From Onchocerca volvulus (taxonomy: Eukaryota; Nematoda; Chromadorea; Rhabditida; Onchocercidae): a stretch of 64,000 bases of DNA. Where the stretch lies: the NCBI GenBank assembly GCA_000499405.2, contig HG738139.1:12052398-12116397 (forward strand), written 5' to 3'. A program made the position numbers and the translations under genes. Positions 12,827-26,600 of this stretch are shown piece after piece (the first letter of the stretch is position 1; the number at the start of each line of letters is the position of its first letter). The notes beneath the pieces are model-generated. The model had not been told where the DNA came from. It ran no database searches and saw nothing but the letters and a program-made list of their open reading frames with translations.

Positions 12827-14300
12827 CAATGTTTGGTAGAAATAACAGATAGTCTGATACACGAGGTAAGTTGGAAGTAAATAACGAAGAAATTGATATC
12901 TCAAGAACTAGTTTGCAATTGTTTTAATAACAGTTTCGAGTAAGTAATAAAAAATGAATGATGGTTTGGATATTTTTTGCAGTGATAGCAATTATTTTTT
13001 TGGGCTGAAAAGAGAAATGATAGTTCTGAAATTTCGTTTCTTACTCGGCACTAATTTTGCAGTTTTATATCGGAAATTTAGAAATTTTTATTTGCTGAAT
13101 TGTTCCCAATGATTTGTTTGGTTTGTTTGTTATTATATTTTTGATGAATTGATAGTGCCACTAAAGTTATCATCCAACTCATCTATACTTATAATTTTAT
13201 AGCATTTCACTTTCTTTATTGATATGGTGAAATTTTTTTCTTGCATTAGGGGTGATAACTTTCTAAATATCTTCACTTAGAAAAAAATAATCAGGTTTAG
13301 CTATGTTTCTTTGGTGCAGACCTTCCAATTTTTCGTAGCATGACGATTGGCACACATTTGAGATGGATACATATTCGAAAATTCTACTAAGATGTTCTCA
13401 TTTTCAGTTATAAAAAAAATGATTTGTTATGGAATTTTGTTCAAATAGAATAAAATTTTCGAAGACATCTCTTTGATCGAATTTACGGTTTATCGCCTAA
13501 ATTATTGAAAAGTTTAGAAATTTTCAGTCTTTTTTGCTTGCTTATTAGCACATTTTGGACAAGTTTTTCAAAATTATCGCAGTTTGCTAAACGATATTTG
13601 AGCTCAACAAAACTTGGATTTTGTAAGTTATTAGAATGCTGAGTAAGCTGTGATAAAATTTCGAACTAATTCCTTTGCTAATTCAAACTTTTCGCTATTT
13701 TTATTTATCCAGATTTCGAGATCATATTTAAAAGAAAGTAGTGAATGCAATCGAGCTCATCATCTGCGAATTTCTTTTTAAATAATCGCTTTTGCTAGAT
13801 ATTAAAAGAGTAAATTTAAAGTTAGTTTATGATTGGGAAATAAAAGATGATTTCCTATATCATAAAATTGTAATTTTGAAATTTGCGAAGAATTCTCGAG
13901 GAATAGGAAAAAAAAAAAAGAAATTAGAATTAAACAAAACATCCTACTAATACTGCTCATAATAGAGATTGATGTGATATTTATTGGATGTTCAGTATTC
14001 AACTGCTATTACATTAGCATTAATTCATTATTTCGAAAATAATAGAGTCGTAATTTCTTGAATTATTAATCTAAATGCGACGTCATTTCTGAATTATAAA
14101 ATCTAAGTGCAAGTCGAATCATTCAATTTCTCCAATTATTAGTCTAAAATTTCTTTCTAAGAAATTGAAAAATTACTTTGCACGTTCTGTTGTTAAAAAT
14201 ATTCTCAAAAATCCGACGTGCTATTATCAGAACATCAACGATGTCATATTTATAATCAAAATTTTATAATATTTTTTTTTTTTTTTTTTGAGATTTTCAG
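12827..14300. other. Intergenic, EEF1AKMT1 to Roquin
   Basis: AT-rich sequence with no supported exon. A long T run followed by GAGATTTTCAG ending at 14300 is a good spliced-leader acceptor for the Roquin transcript. Confidence 0.5.
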
Positions 14301-14418
14301 TTTAATTCATTGTCAACCATTTCAACGCGATGATGCTTAAAATAATGAAAACATTCAATTTTATTGGAAAATATTGATCTAATCATAGTAGTGATAGTTT
14401 GCTTGGTGAATTCATTAA
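14301..14418 (+). promoter_or_regulatory. Probable Roquin 5' UTR with a short upstream ORF
   Basis: If trans-splicing uses the TTTTCAG ending at 14300, the leader is 118 bases and contains an ATG at 14330 opening a 15-codon ORF that stops at 14377, before the Roquin start. An in-frame TAA directly before the ATG at 14419 supports that start. Whether the uORF is translated cannot be told from sequence. Confidence 0.4.
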
Positions 14419-17400
14419 ATGGCTCCTGCAGGACAGAGCGCTTCTTGGTCTAATGTGCTTTGCTGCCGTATCTGCTCGAAAGTAAATTTTCTCTTTTTCT
14501 TTTCATTCTAATCTTTTCTAAATTAATTTAAAAATAAATTTTACTTTAGACTTCCATCGATTACATTAGGGACTTAGTTGATGAATGTCCAAGATTAGTT
14601 AAGGTTCTTTTAGAATTTGATGCATTGTAGATGTTCAAATTTTTCTGGAAAACTTTGTATCGGAAATCGTAATTGATTCTAAAATGAATGTTAGAAAGAT
14701 TTTGTTGTCTGTATATTTTGTGGTTTATTTAGTAACGCGACAAGTAATTGGTTTACGCAAAAAAACAAAGAGTTCGAATTGGCTAAATTAGAAGATCTAA
14801 TTCAGCCAATTCGAATTCCGTTATTTCATTCAAAAAAAATACAGCTGAAATATATTTCAGCTTTTTAACTCCAAAAAACTGCCAGTAAATCTCGCTTGTG
14901 GTCATACAGTATGCTATAATTGCCTTAAGGAATTTCATACCAACAGTTGCCCTTTGGATCAGGTTTGTTGGGAAATTTTTTTTAGATGGATTTAAAATCA
15001 GCCGTAAGGTTCGATAAATAAATTTAACTACAAGAAGATATTCGACGATGAAATTGCAATTTTTTCTAATAATTATATTCACCTTAAATATTTGATACTA
15101 AAAATAAACATTTCATATAAAGTTCTTCATTTGTAAATAATAATGATCATTTAATTCATAAACTAAATTAGTCACTATTTGATGCCATAAGAAAAAAATA
15201 AAATGAGTTATTTATTTTGTTCTTCAGATTGTTATCCATTGTATTGACTGATATGTTTCTTTCTATTTTTTCAGGTAATAATTTCTCTTCCTGTTGAAAA
15301 GTTACCTCCAAATCTTGCATTGCTCTCCATACTATCAGAATTTATCGATAACGAATCAGAAACTTATCAAGAATTATCCGAAGAATATCGACATATTGAG
15401 TCAGTTCTTATCGAACTGGCCTCTTATTTACATCCTGTCGAATGTTTATTTGGTAATAATTTTTACAGTTTGGTATTTTACTAACTTCGAGAACTTTTGA
15501 AAAAAAAAATTTTTTTAATGCAAAATTCTCAAAGTTTATGTGGAAGAAACTTTTGCGTTAAACCCAAAGATTTTTTTGCTATAAATAATAATATTTTAAT
15601 TTTTATAAATAAATATTAGCATTTAGGTTATAAATAATAAAATTTTAATCTTCTTAAATTTAATTTCATATTTACAATTTTGCTAGAAATTAATAAAATA
15701 ATAGCATGTTCTTCCTAATTTTATTCCATTTGTAGGAGGAAGTGTTTGGAGTGATGAATTAAGTAGATCGATACAGCGCAAATTAATATCATTACTATGT
15801 TATCAATTAATGGAATATAAAGGTCTGCAGCGGGCATTAAAAACAGCACGCAGTTTAGTAGAACGTGCTCTTTCAGAATTGATCATTTATCATCAGGATA
15901 ATTCCAACACATCAGCAATTCTTTGGTCTGCTATTCGTTCTAGAGGATGTCAGTTCTTAGGCCCAGGTAATTATTACCTAATTTAGAGCTCAAATATTGA
16001 ATTCCAGTTAAATTTTCAGACAAAATTAAATGTTCAGAATGATTAATTGTTAAAAATTATTTTCCTTCTCAAAATTTTACATGTATGTTTTGCTACCGAA
16101 TGATTGAACGAAATGTAAGAGTTAACGATGCTCATGATGACAGCTCACATCTTAGGAGTTTTATAATTAATCGCTTCTTATAAAACTTAAGATTCTGAAG
16201 AGTTAAAATTCGACACGACTTTGAAATCATTGAAATTGAATTTATATAGAAAATGGTACGTATGCTAAGATCTACCGTAGACTTCTACCTGTATGCGGTT
16301 TTCTTTTCAATCAATATTTTTTCCTGGTGGAAGGAGCGCTTCAAAATGAAAATCTTTAATTAACAATCTGATATGTAAAACGTAAATAAAAGATGAATTA
16401 TCTTTGAGGAGGAAGAAGATAAGCAGTACGTATATCTGTAGAACAGTAATTGGGATTGACTTGAAATTTATCTGATAATTGGAAATCGCATAAGATTTTA
16501 CGAATTTTTCCTTTTATTGTGTTGTCTTTATCAATAAGATTTTATTTTGAGCAATGCAAGAAGAAGTTCTGAAGCTCATTTTATTGATACTTTCGGAAGG
16601 TGCATTAATGTCTCGCAAAACTTTGGTGTTATATATTGTGCAGACATTGCGGGAAGATTATCCACAAGTTTCGAAAACGTGTATTGGCCATGTTATACAA
16701 TTACTTTATCGAGCTAGTTGCTTTAATGTAAGTCATTTAAAAACAGCTTGTATAAACATGTTTAATAATTAATTTTTTTTAAACTTACCATTAAAAAAAT
16801 TTTGATTTATTCTTTAATACTTTGCATGCTGTAGTTTCTTGTCGCCTGAGCCATTGAAAAGCTTGTACAAAGCAGCTTTACGGATGACTATTTGATGTGT
16901 TTTTTCGAGCTAACAGTTTATATCTGATTTTTAAAAGCATGTATTATAATAAATTACCTGTAATAAACATTTAATATATTAAGGAAGTTATAAAAAAAAT
17001 AAACTAATTAATTTTTCTTTACAGGTATTGAAACGGGAAGGTGAATCATCATTGATGCAGTTGAAAACCCAATTTCGTGATTATGATGCACTGCGTCGTG
17101 AGCATGATGCACAGATCGTACGAGTAGCTTTCGAGCAAGGTTTACGAATATCACCAGATCAATGGTCGGCTTTACTGTATGGTGATCAGCAACACAGATC
17201 TCATATGCAAAGCATTATCGATAAAGTAAGTTATTTCTGGAATTTTAAAAATTATTTTATGGATGAAATTTCTCGGAAACTTTCAATTGACAAAGAAAGG
17301 TCGAGATTTAGATTGACCAAAGCGCTCTTTTGACCATACCTTTTAAAAATTTCTGGTTTTATACATAAGAAATTTTTCAATTATTTAATGGGAAAAATTA

Positions 17401-20400
17401 TTGACATTAACATCTGTTTATTTCAAACAATCATAGTGGCAAGAGATTAGTTATATTATTGTCTTATTGAATAAGAAATATTAGGGATTTAATTCATTAT
17501 GATTCTTCAGCATTGATTCTTGTTTGAACTGAATTCATTCTATTGTTTTCAAGCTTCAATCAACACAAGATTTCGAACGACAAATTAATGACTTCAAAGT
17601 ATCAATAGAACAAAGTTCTGAACGAGAAGTGCTTACTCCAATAGTTGAACATTTCGAACGTTTCGCTAATTTTGATTACTTAAATGGTAAATTTCGAAAA
17701 TCAGACAAATAAATAATCATGTCAAATGTCGAGAATGTCAGCGTGGCTGAGTTTTTTTCTTCTTTATAGCTTAGTTATTTGGAACAGTTAGTTAGTGGGA
17801 TTAAAAATTTTTTTTTCTGATCAATAATGCACATTTTACTAAATAGTATTGCGTTGCCGTTGACTATGTATTTCAAATCAGAAGAATTAGTTTGTTCTAA
17901 AAGCGTTATGTTAAGACACTAATTTCAGTAACAAACAAACTTTTTTTTTTGTCTTGATCAAATTAATTCTTCTAATTGCCGGAATTGGATTAAATACTTA
18001 CATAGTACTGATGTTAATAAGGTAGTCTTACACATTGCAGTTTCAGCATCAGACTTTTCAAATAGATTATACGATTTTATTTCAGAGTTACCGGATTGGA
18101 CATTGGCAGTAGATTTGTTCGATTCTTTGTTATTTATAATAAAAACATATGTAAAGTTTATGCGCAGAAGGTAATATTTGATTTTTCTTCATCTAAACGA
18201 ATTATTTTGTCAGAAGTGGAAAAATCAGTGATTTAGACTACTCCTAACACTTGAAGCACACAGATAATTTTTGTTTATTACCCCTTTGTTTAAAAAAAAA
18301 AAATTTGCATTACTTTCAGTAGCAGAGATGAATTCGTTTCTAGATATGCACGTTCCAATATATGTCGTCAAAGAGATCGTAGTTATAAATCGCAATTTTC
18401 TCGGCAAGTTAACTGATATTTGAATTACATAGAATTAGCCATCTAAAAACCTCTAATTTTCTTTTTGATTGATTTTACAGCAGGTGTAGGGGATGGCTTC
18501 TTTATAGGTTCTTGTCTGCTGGCAACATTTTCTTTACCTCTAAGAAATCGAAGAACTTCAACCCTACTTATTCTAACTGAGGCCTTGAAATAAGGAATTT
18601 ATTACTAAAGTAGTTTGGCAATTATTATTATATCATAAAAAAATAAAAATAAACATCTCAACGACTATTGGTGAATTTCTTGTTTTTTAGGAATTTTTCA
18701 AATTTGAGAGACATAACATATGATCATGTTTATTCTGCTGATTTACAATATACATACGCGCTTCCAAAAAATGGATTTCATGCACCTGTACCACAGATGC
18801 AATCAAATTCTTTATCTATTCTCGTTGAGCCAACGCCGGCAGAATATTCTGTATTTCATACAGCACTCTCACAACTGCAAATGGTAAAACTTCCGCCATT
18901 AACGAATTCCTCATCAGTTGCTCCATTATCAACTACTGTAAATAACAATTTTACTGATGCAGAGCAGTTATCTGGTTAGTTTGTCAACTTGATTAAGTAT
19001 TTTTGTTCCAAGCTTGCTTGCCGTTCGCAACCTCATATTATGCCATAAATATGAAGTAATTGAACGAACAAACGAATAAGTAAATATATGTGTACAATGC
19101 AATGATTTCTATCGTTGATTCAAAATTCAGATAAAATAAAAGCAGTTCTTTCCTTTTGAAAATGGTCTTGAAATATGAAAATTTTCTCCTTGAACATGGA
19201 TTTATCATTTACTTTTTTGAAGTTTTATAGAGTATTATCTTTTTCATTTTCTTTCAATGAATTTAGTTCGAAATTTGGTATCATCAGCGCAACTTTCGAC
19301 AACACCGATCCCATTAGCACCATTGATTATACCAGCAGTTAATTATCCTATTTCTTCACCGCTATTGCCAGTAGCCCCGCTGATACAGGTTGCAGTTCCT
19401 GGATCTGCTGGTATACCCACTGGTATGACATCGATTTTTCCAGTATCTTCATCGCCCTTACAAATAACTCTGACTAGTTTTGATTATATTTCGAGAAGGT
19501 ATGTATTTTTTTTTTTATTTAATGTTTGCGATCGCTTTACAGCAAAAGTTAAAACCAGCTTTCCTGAAAGATTATGATTTCAAATAGAAAGTAACATTTG
19601 AAAAAAGAAAAACATAAAATGCATTATTGCTAGAGTGATAGGTTCAACTTTTTTTTCAAGTAAGTAATATGGGAAGATCTATTTTTAATGATTATTTGAG
19701 TGAAGTGTGCCCGATGCAATATAAAATACCAGTGGTGCTTCCGAATTTGTTCCAGGTGCAAGATGGTGTACATCGGGTACCTTCATTTCTTAACCTTCTA
19801 ATCAAAATAATATAGTCGTTTTTTCCGGAAGGGAGATTTTTATCGATGATTTTAGCTACCAATTTGATGAAAAATGATGTGGTTTGAACAATGTCTTATT
19901 TTACATAAATACGCAAAAAACATTGAATTTTAAAAAATTTTTAAGTGTTCATAGTTACTAGGTAAGCTGTTTATTATTAGAATTATCTTAATTAAATATA
20001 ATACAGAATTTTGAAAAAAGTTTGTTTCTCTTCAAATATGATTTTTCATTCAGATGAGATATGATCCTTGTGTTCAAAGTGGTTATCGGCCGAAAAATAA
20101 TGAAATGGATGGAGAACAGTTAGTTCTTCAAAAATATGAAATACTGAAATGAATTTTTTTATGAAAGACATTGTCGACTACTCTTTGAGAAGTTGGGAAA
20201 ACCGAAATGAAATTGAAATTTTATGTAACAAGTTTTGTTTTTGTATTTTGTGATTCTAGTTTTCAGGATGCATTTGTAGTGGAATGTATTAAAAAGCACG
20301 AATAAAATTTGAATTACAGCTAAATACTTCCAAGTTGGTTGAACACGAGTTTTCTTTCATACTTTTTTTATACTTTATCTCATTTCAGATGCCTGCATTA

Positions 20401-21826
20401 TCTACAACGCACTGAAAGAACTGTTGCCGATGGAAATGCTGATGAAGACGATCTGCAAAGGTTGTTCACTTTGTGAATAAAAAATATGGATAAAAAACCT
20501 AATTAAATCTGGACAAGATGTTATATTTATGTAATGTTGATAAATGATAGAAATAGTCTCTCTCGATTGTATGCTCAAAAGCATGTTATCTCTTTATGAA
20601 ATTTAAATATTTTTTTTTTAGTCATGTACCATATACAGTGACAAAGTCAGTGTTATACGAAGAGAGAGAAGTGACATCAGCAGCTTCACTCGAGTTGCCT
20701 TCTATTCCAATACAAATTGCTTCATCAACAGAACAAACGTTGTCTATATTTTGTTCTCGAATCATTAATTAATTTTTGAATTCTGGATATGACTGATCTG
20801 TCTATTGACATTTTTTTATTCAATGTGAGTAGATCTAAAAAATTCATAATAACAAATTGAATAGTTTTCATCTAGTCTTTGTATTCTAAATATTTTTTTA
20901 TATTGCAGAAACAAAGTGGCATCCGTACTGACGAGAATACCAACAGTATGTCCTCTTCTTTCTCAGATAAATAGGAAGAATATTAAGGATACGGAGATTA
21001 AACAGCCTTTACGAACGTCAGATATCCAGCAGTTACAGTGTAAGTTTTTTTATTTTTCTTTTTTTTTTTTTAATCATTATTGTAACTAATAAGACAGACA
21101 TGCATTTTTTGAGGAAGTTATTCTTTATCAAAATATTTCATGGCTTAAAATTTAAGCTTTATTGAAGGAGCAAAATATTAGAATTTAAAAACATGACAAT
21201 AGAATGAATTCTTTTATGATGTTTGAGCAATTTACCACTAGAGCTTTATCCAGTACCAAGAACTTCAAGCGACTCAGAAAGTGTTGTTAGCAACATGGAG
21301 AATAAAATCATCAATGTAGAGAAACGAATGAATGATATGCACAAAAACTATAATTTGGAACATCAGTTTGAAACTGAATTGAGTATTACAAGTAAGCAGA
21401 TTCAGGTCAATTTTATTATCTATAAGATATCATATTTTCAATGTTTTTTCTGTTTCAAGCATTTCAAAGTTGAGATGTAATTTTTTGTTTGTAACTTAGC
21501 CCAATGATTTTTGCTGTAAGCAATATTACTGACTATGCCAGCAGACATAATAATGTAGCATCTTATGAATACTTTTTCTAGACATTCAGAATCTAGAGAA
21601 AATTTAGTCTGATAATACGAAATTATAACTTATCACGACTTTTTTTTTTGATTTATCGAAAATTCGTCATTATGATCACCTCTGTTTGGCATCATCTTGT
21701 TATATGCTTGTCTTTTATAGTGTTTCATTTCAGACCTTGGACAAACATATATATCTGAGAAAATTAGAGGCTGTTGATAAGAAAATTGAGAATATTTCTT
21801 TTTCATCTGAGACGGCTATTCTGTGA
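14419..21826 (+). CDS. rle-1: Roquin/RLE-1-type RING E3 ligase, CCCH finger apparently lost
   Basis: Roquin proteins bind stem-loops in mRNA 3' UTRs through the ROQ domain and act as RING E3 ligases; C. elegans RLE-1 is the nematode member. Exons: 14419-14481, 14861-14962, 15275-15452, 15736-15966, 16552-16727, 17025-17225, 17554-17686, 18086-18170, 18691-18974, 19267-19498, 19665-19755, 20054-20118, 20389-20460, 20622-20738, 20909-21031, 21228-21405, 21734-21826; about 807 residues. The RING has Cys16, Cys19, Cys34, His36, Cys39, Cys42, Cys51 and Asp54 (Asp in the last position is typical). The ROQ core is well conserved ([57 protein letters not shown]). The tail is low in complexity, Pro/Ser rich, and ends in a coiled coil. 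The acceptor at 19665 and donor at 21031 are uncertain. Between 18171 and 18690 the CCCH exons look decayed; see the separate entry. Confidence 0.9.
14773..14862. repeat. Inverted repeat plus palindrome at Roquin exon 2 acceptor
   Basis: A 20-base arm at 14773-14792 (TTCGAATTGGCTAAATTAGA) pairs with 14796-14815 across a 3-base loop with one mismatch. A second, perfect 20-base palindrome, AGCTGAAATATATTTCAGCT, covers 14843-14862 and contains the splice acceptor of exon 2 (AG at 14859-14860). Confidence 0.8.
18320..18600 (+). pseudogene. Relic exons of the Roquin CCCH zinc finger
   Basis: An exon-like block at 18320-18407, in phase with the exon ending at 18170, ends SYKSQFSRQ, where family members have (K)YKTxxCRD: the first zinc-binding Cys is Ser. 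The next block, after TTTTACAG at 18480, should encode the rest of the finger (GxCPRGxSCTFAHSxEEL). Only pieces remain, each in a different frame: Gly-Ser-Cys at 18507-18515, Gly-Asn at 18521-18526 and Glu-Glu-Leu at 18550-18558. Read in phase 0 from the acceptor, it hits TAG in the third codon. The exons at 18086-18170 and 18691-18974 join in frame without it (AG plus G). I infer the finger is lost; base errors in the assembly are the alternative. Confidence 0.55.
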
Positions 21827-23668
21827 AAATTATCATAAAACGAAGTATCATTTTGCAGGTAATCTTCAAGAAACTCAATCATTTCATCCAATTTGCTTTT
21901 TTAAAATTTTAAGCTGGAACTAAATGATTTTTCTTTCTGTTAAAAAGCAGATATAATATGTTTCAGGCTATGAAATCGTGTAGATTTTGAGTCTGTTCCA
22001 AGCACTGGAGTAATTTGAACAGGAACTATTGGGTTTCAAGCCTGTTTAGGTTGGAGAATAATGCCATATTATGTTTTTTCCCTTTTAATATAATACTTTC
22101 CAATGCAAGAAATGTTTGCCTTACACTTATTGATTTTCTTCTTCAAAAAAAATTATTTTTGCCAAGCTTTGAAAAATAATGAAAAAAAATGAGTTTTATA
22201 GTTTTTTTTCGCCACTTTCCAAAACTTAATCAAGAACACATTAAAATAGTTTAAATAAATATTAAGTAAAAATAAAAATTACTGATGAAATTGTGGAATA
22301 GAATAATATATTTAAAAATAATAATGATTAAGTTAGAGCAGTAACAGATAGGATTATGATTTCCGTGTACCTATAATATGGCCGATATTCTTGTCTACTT
22401 CAATTTTTTATATAAATTATCTTATTGTTACGCAATTATTAATTAATATCATTATTATTTTGTATCTTTTATGAATTATTTATCGACAAATCCTTTAGCA
22501 ATGTTCGAGATTTTATTATTATTGTTATATATGAATCTTTGTAACATAAAAAATTATTTCAATTGATCAATAATATATAATATAAGGTAAACTTAACGTT
22601 CAGAATGTTTTATTAATTTTCACTGACATAGATTGAAATTATTTGTAGCTAAAAATCATTGTTTATAGCAAAAATTTTTGTATTGTTTAAACATTCTGAA
22701 TGTTTTTTCTTTCTTTTTTTAAAATCTTTCTCATGTTGTTGGCAAAGGTCATTAGAGTTGTTAAATAATTATAGGATCGCGACATTTCTTTTCGCACTGT
22801 TAGTGACCTTGAGTGGTGGTAGATTGCTCACTTTTCTCCTGCACAAAGTTAACTTACAATCCATTTTTCATATATTTCATTTGGAAAATTGTGATCACTT
22901 CTGTCAGCAAGGCTGGATTCTGCTGTAATCATGGTTTCTAAAAAAAATAAATTTCAAGTTTATTTGAATTTATTTTCCTAGTACTTATTAATCATAATGT
23001 TAGGTAGTAATTTTTGGTATTATCATTTTTCGTTTTATTGTAAATGATTTTTGTTCTTTTGTCTCCGTAATTTACAAGCTCATATCCGAACAAGATAAAC
23101 AAGTTTATCCCGCAGTATTATCACCATTCCATTATCTGTTTCCTATCAGATATTTTGTTCTGAACTTATTTAGTGCCTGTACTATGAATGAAATAAGTAT
23201 GTCATAATTGTATTCCATATGAAACGAATAGAAATCATTATTAATTCAAATTTTTAATTGTACTTTGATCCTGTGATCTGAGTCACATTGATCTTTGTCG
23301 ATCTATTAACTCTTGTTATAATTTTGATTTGATTAGGTTCAATTTGTAATATGTAGCATTATCCATATGGAATGATACAAACACATCTAGAATGAAATTA
23401 ATGTCTTTTAAAATGATACGGTAAAATGTTTCGAACTTTCAATACTAAGAAAAATTAAGGGAAATACCTTGCTTTCAATATTCAAAAATTGTTAGAGCCA
23501 ATTCTAATGCTTTATAAAAATAATTTCTTAGGTCTGAGCTGGCATACTTGGGTCTAAGATGGAATGTGATAGAATATTTGCAGTCTTGATACTGTATTTT
23601 AAATTTGCTTGCTATCATGAGACTTATTACCAGACATAATTATTTTGTATAATTTAATGTTTTAAAAG
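21827..23668. other. Intergenic, Roquin 3' region to STRAD
   Basis: Very AT-rich. The first few hundred bases are the probable Roquin 3' UTR. An open stretch at 22745-22928 is hydrophobic and coding-like but has no start, partner exon or family match. TTTAAAAG ending at 23668 is a weak candidate trans-splice site for STRAD. Confidence 0.4.
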
Positions 23669-23695
23669 GCAATCAAAAGCCAGCATATTGAAGTG

Positions 23696-26600
23696 ATGTG
23701 CTCGCTGGCCGATTACACCGTATGCAGAACGCTGGGTAATGATTTCTGAAATTTATTTAAAAACATTTTTATGAAGTCATTTTCAGAATTCTAAAGCTTT
23801 TGAATTTTTAAATGATACGACTTTCAGAAAGAAGTTTTTGTAAATTATTTTTGTTTCATAGGTAAGGCATGTTCCGGATTAAGCGACGTTTTGCTTGTAA
23901 AGCGATTAGCAGATGAAAGTCTTGCCGTTCTGCGGATATTGCCAACTGAAAAGATGGATTATGAGAAGATCAAGGTTATTGTTCTATTTATTTGAAGGAA
24001 AATTACAGAAAAGATGCAAAACTATTAAAATTTCAGAATTTTGAAATCATTCTTACCAAAATTGAAGTGAATTAAAGTTTGCAATTCTTCTCGGTGATTA
24101 AAGTTATAAATTAATGTTTGTTTCTATTATTCCTCTTATCATTTTATACTTATTCTTTTTTTTCAGTTGTATTTATTTCAGAAAGAAGTATGGTTTTTGA
24201 AGTGGTTGTCTCATCCTTGTATTATTTCAATTAATCGTATAATTTCTGTCGAAAGCGATGTTTATATCTTCTCAACTTTTTATGATCTCTGTTTGTTTTT
24301 TTTTTCTTTTTTTTTTTTTTGTTGAGGGTGATTATGAGATTTAGTCCTGAATTTTTATTATGAATAATGAATGAATATTGGTCAAGATTTACTGAACAAA
24401 TGAATGCTCTCATATTATGAATCTTAGTTTAGAATTAGGAAACCAAAATAAATTTTGAAAGAAATCAAGTTTTTTCTTGTCATAAAAGATTAGTTATTTT
24501 TTATTGGTAGCATATACTGTACTTCAGACTTCAGTTGTTCTAAGTTTAAAAATTCTGTTTCGAATTTAACTTTACTAATCTTATTTTTTGAATTTATAGC
24601 GACACAATTTCGTTATCATTTTCCGTTGCATTGATTTAATTATTTCTTATTTTCGCTGTATTTTCAGGTTCAGTTTTAGATGTGGTACATAATCACTATC
24701 CATGTGGTCTGCCTGAAAAAGCTATTGCTCAAACTCTTAAAAATGTTTTGTTAGCGGTGCAATATTTACACGATCAAAAAATTGTTCATAGATTAGTTTT
24801 TTTTTTTTTTCAGGTTTTTTTTTTCAGTACATTATGAGACCGCTTTTTATATGAGCTTTTTAGAAATTTTGCTTACCGGATTCGAAAAGAATACTAATAA
24901 CAAGCAAAAAAATAAATTTTTTTTCCTTTTTTTTCTAATAATAACTGAAATTTTCTATTATAATTTGCCAATAAAAAAATGGTGCCAAAGTAGTGATGTA
25001 GATTAAGTTAAGTAATTAGTTATTTGATGAAGAGATCATAATGAGTATTAAAAAAGGAAATCTTCCATGCAATTTTTCTTTTTATTTTCAATTTGAGTTT
25101 GCAGATGAATAGATTAAAGTTTTTGACCATTCAAGAAGTTATGATCATAAATGCTAAAGCTAACAACATTTAATATTCAAATAATCCTTGAAGTGAGTTC
25201 AAAAATTTTTAATTTAAAATATGAAAATAATTTAAATTTTAGGTCTATACGATGTAGTCATATTTTACTACATTCATCGGGTGCTGTGAAATTGACTGGC
25301 TTCCGACATTGCATATTTTTACAGCATAATGAATTAACTGGTGCCGATAATGTTTTGCATGACTTTGATACTGAAATTTCTAGTGAGCTGCTTTGGTTAG
25401 CACCTGAAATATTGAAACAGGTATATCAGATTAACGATGAAAACTGTAAAAAAAAGACCCATAAGATTCTATTGCTTCATTCGATGAAATAGATAAATTT
25501 TAAATTCAAAGCTTCGTGCATTATGATTTACGTCCAAAATCTTCAGAAAAGTTTTTGAACTTGAGGTTTACTAGCTTCTTTAAAAAGCTTTCGTGTGTTT
25601 TCTCAAAATACTTGTTTTATCAGGCTATGTAGATAGCATTGCTAAAAAAAAAAAAATTGCAAATTTAGGAATCTACAATCCACGTGGAAATAATGCATTG
25701 ATTAGCTCCTTGAGATTTTAAAGTATGATTTTTTTTGCCGGAAGCTCTCTTTTTACGAGTGAATAAATGTATGAACATTTGATATTCCATAAGTTTACTT
25801 TTGTGCATCAATTTAACAAAAGCTTAAGATATCCATGGAAGTCTATATTTTGGATTAAACTGTCGAATTTTGAAGATAAACTATTTGTTTTGGCATCTTT
25901 TTTGCCTGCCTTATGAATTAGTAAATATTTTGATCAGGATCTGTATGGTTATGGTTTATCATCTGATGTATATAGCATTGGAATAACGATATGCGAAATG
26001 GCCAATGGTTTTCCACCTTTTTCAGACATGGATCGATTACAGGTATCATTTCGTTAAGCTTTCGTAAAAATATAATTTCTGACTACTAAATTATCTCTTC
26101 TCACTCTATTGCATATTGTTTTTATTATTTTTTCAATTCTTTCGTGTATTTTATAAAAGTATTTTTAGATGCTTTTCGAAAAAAGCAAAGGAACAACGCC
26201 ACGGTTATTGGACTGCACAACTCTTTCTGACAAAGGTGGATTTTTTTCGAAATTTTTTGCCAATATTTGTTATTACATAATGTTATTATTTAGTATATTA
26301 TAAAGAAATTAGTCTTATTATTTCCAGATGACATGGACCGTGATCAACAATCTCGAAAACGGCGGCGTTTTAGTGATTCATTACATACTATCACGGATAA
26401 TTGCCTCAAACCATTACCAGAAAATAGGTTAATATTATTATTAATTTAGAATTATAAATTGAAACGGATAAAAATCAATTTTTAGAAACAGTGGACGAGT
26501 TTTCAAATTATCATATTAAAGTTAGTAAATTGTGCCGAAGCCTAATTTTGTTTTGTGAAAATAAAGCAAATCGATACGACATTTCTTTATTTTCTATTGT

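Noticed and set aside
22659..22928. Hydrophobic ORF between Roquin and STRAD
   Set aside because: T-rich DNA gives Phe/Leu-rich ORFs by chance; no start context or partner exons.
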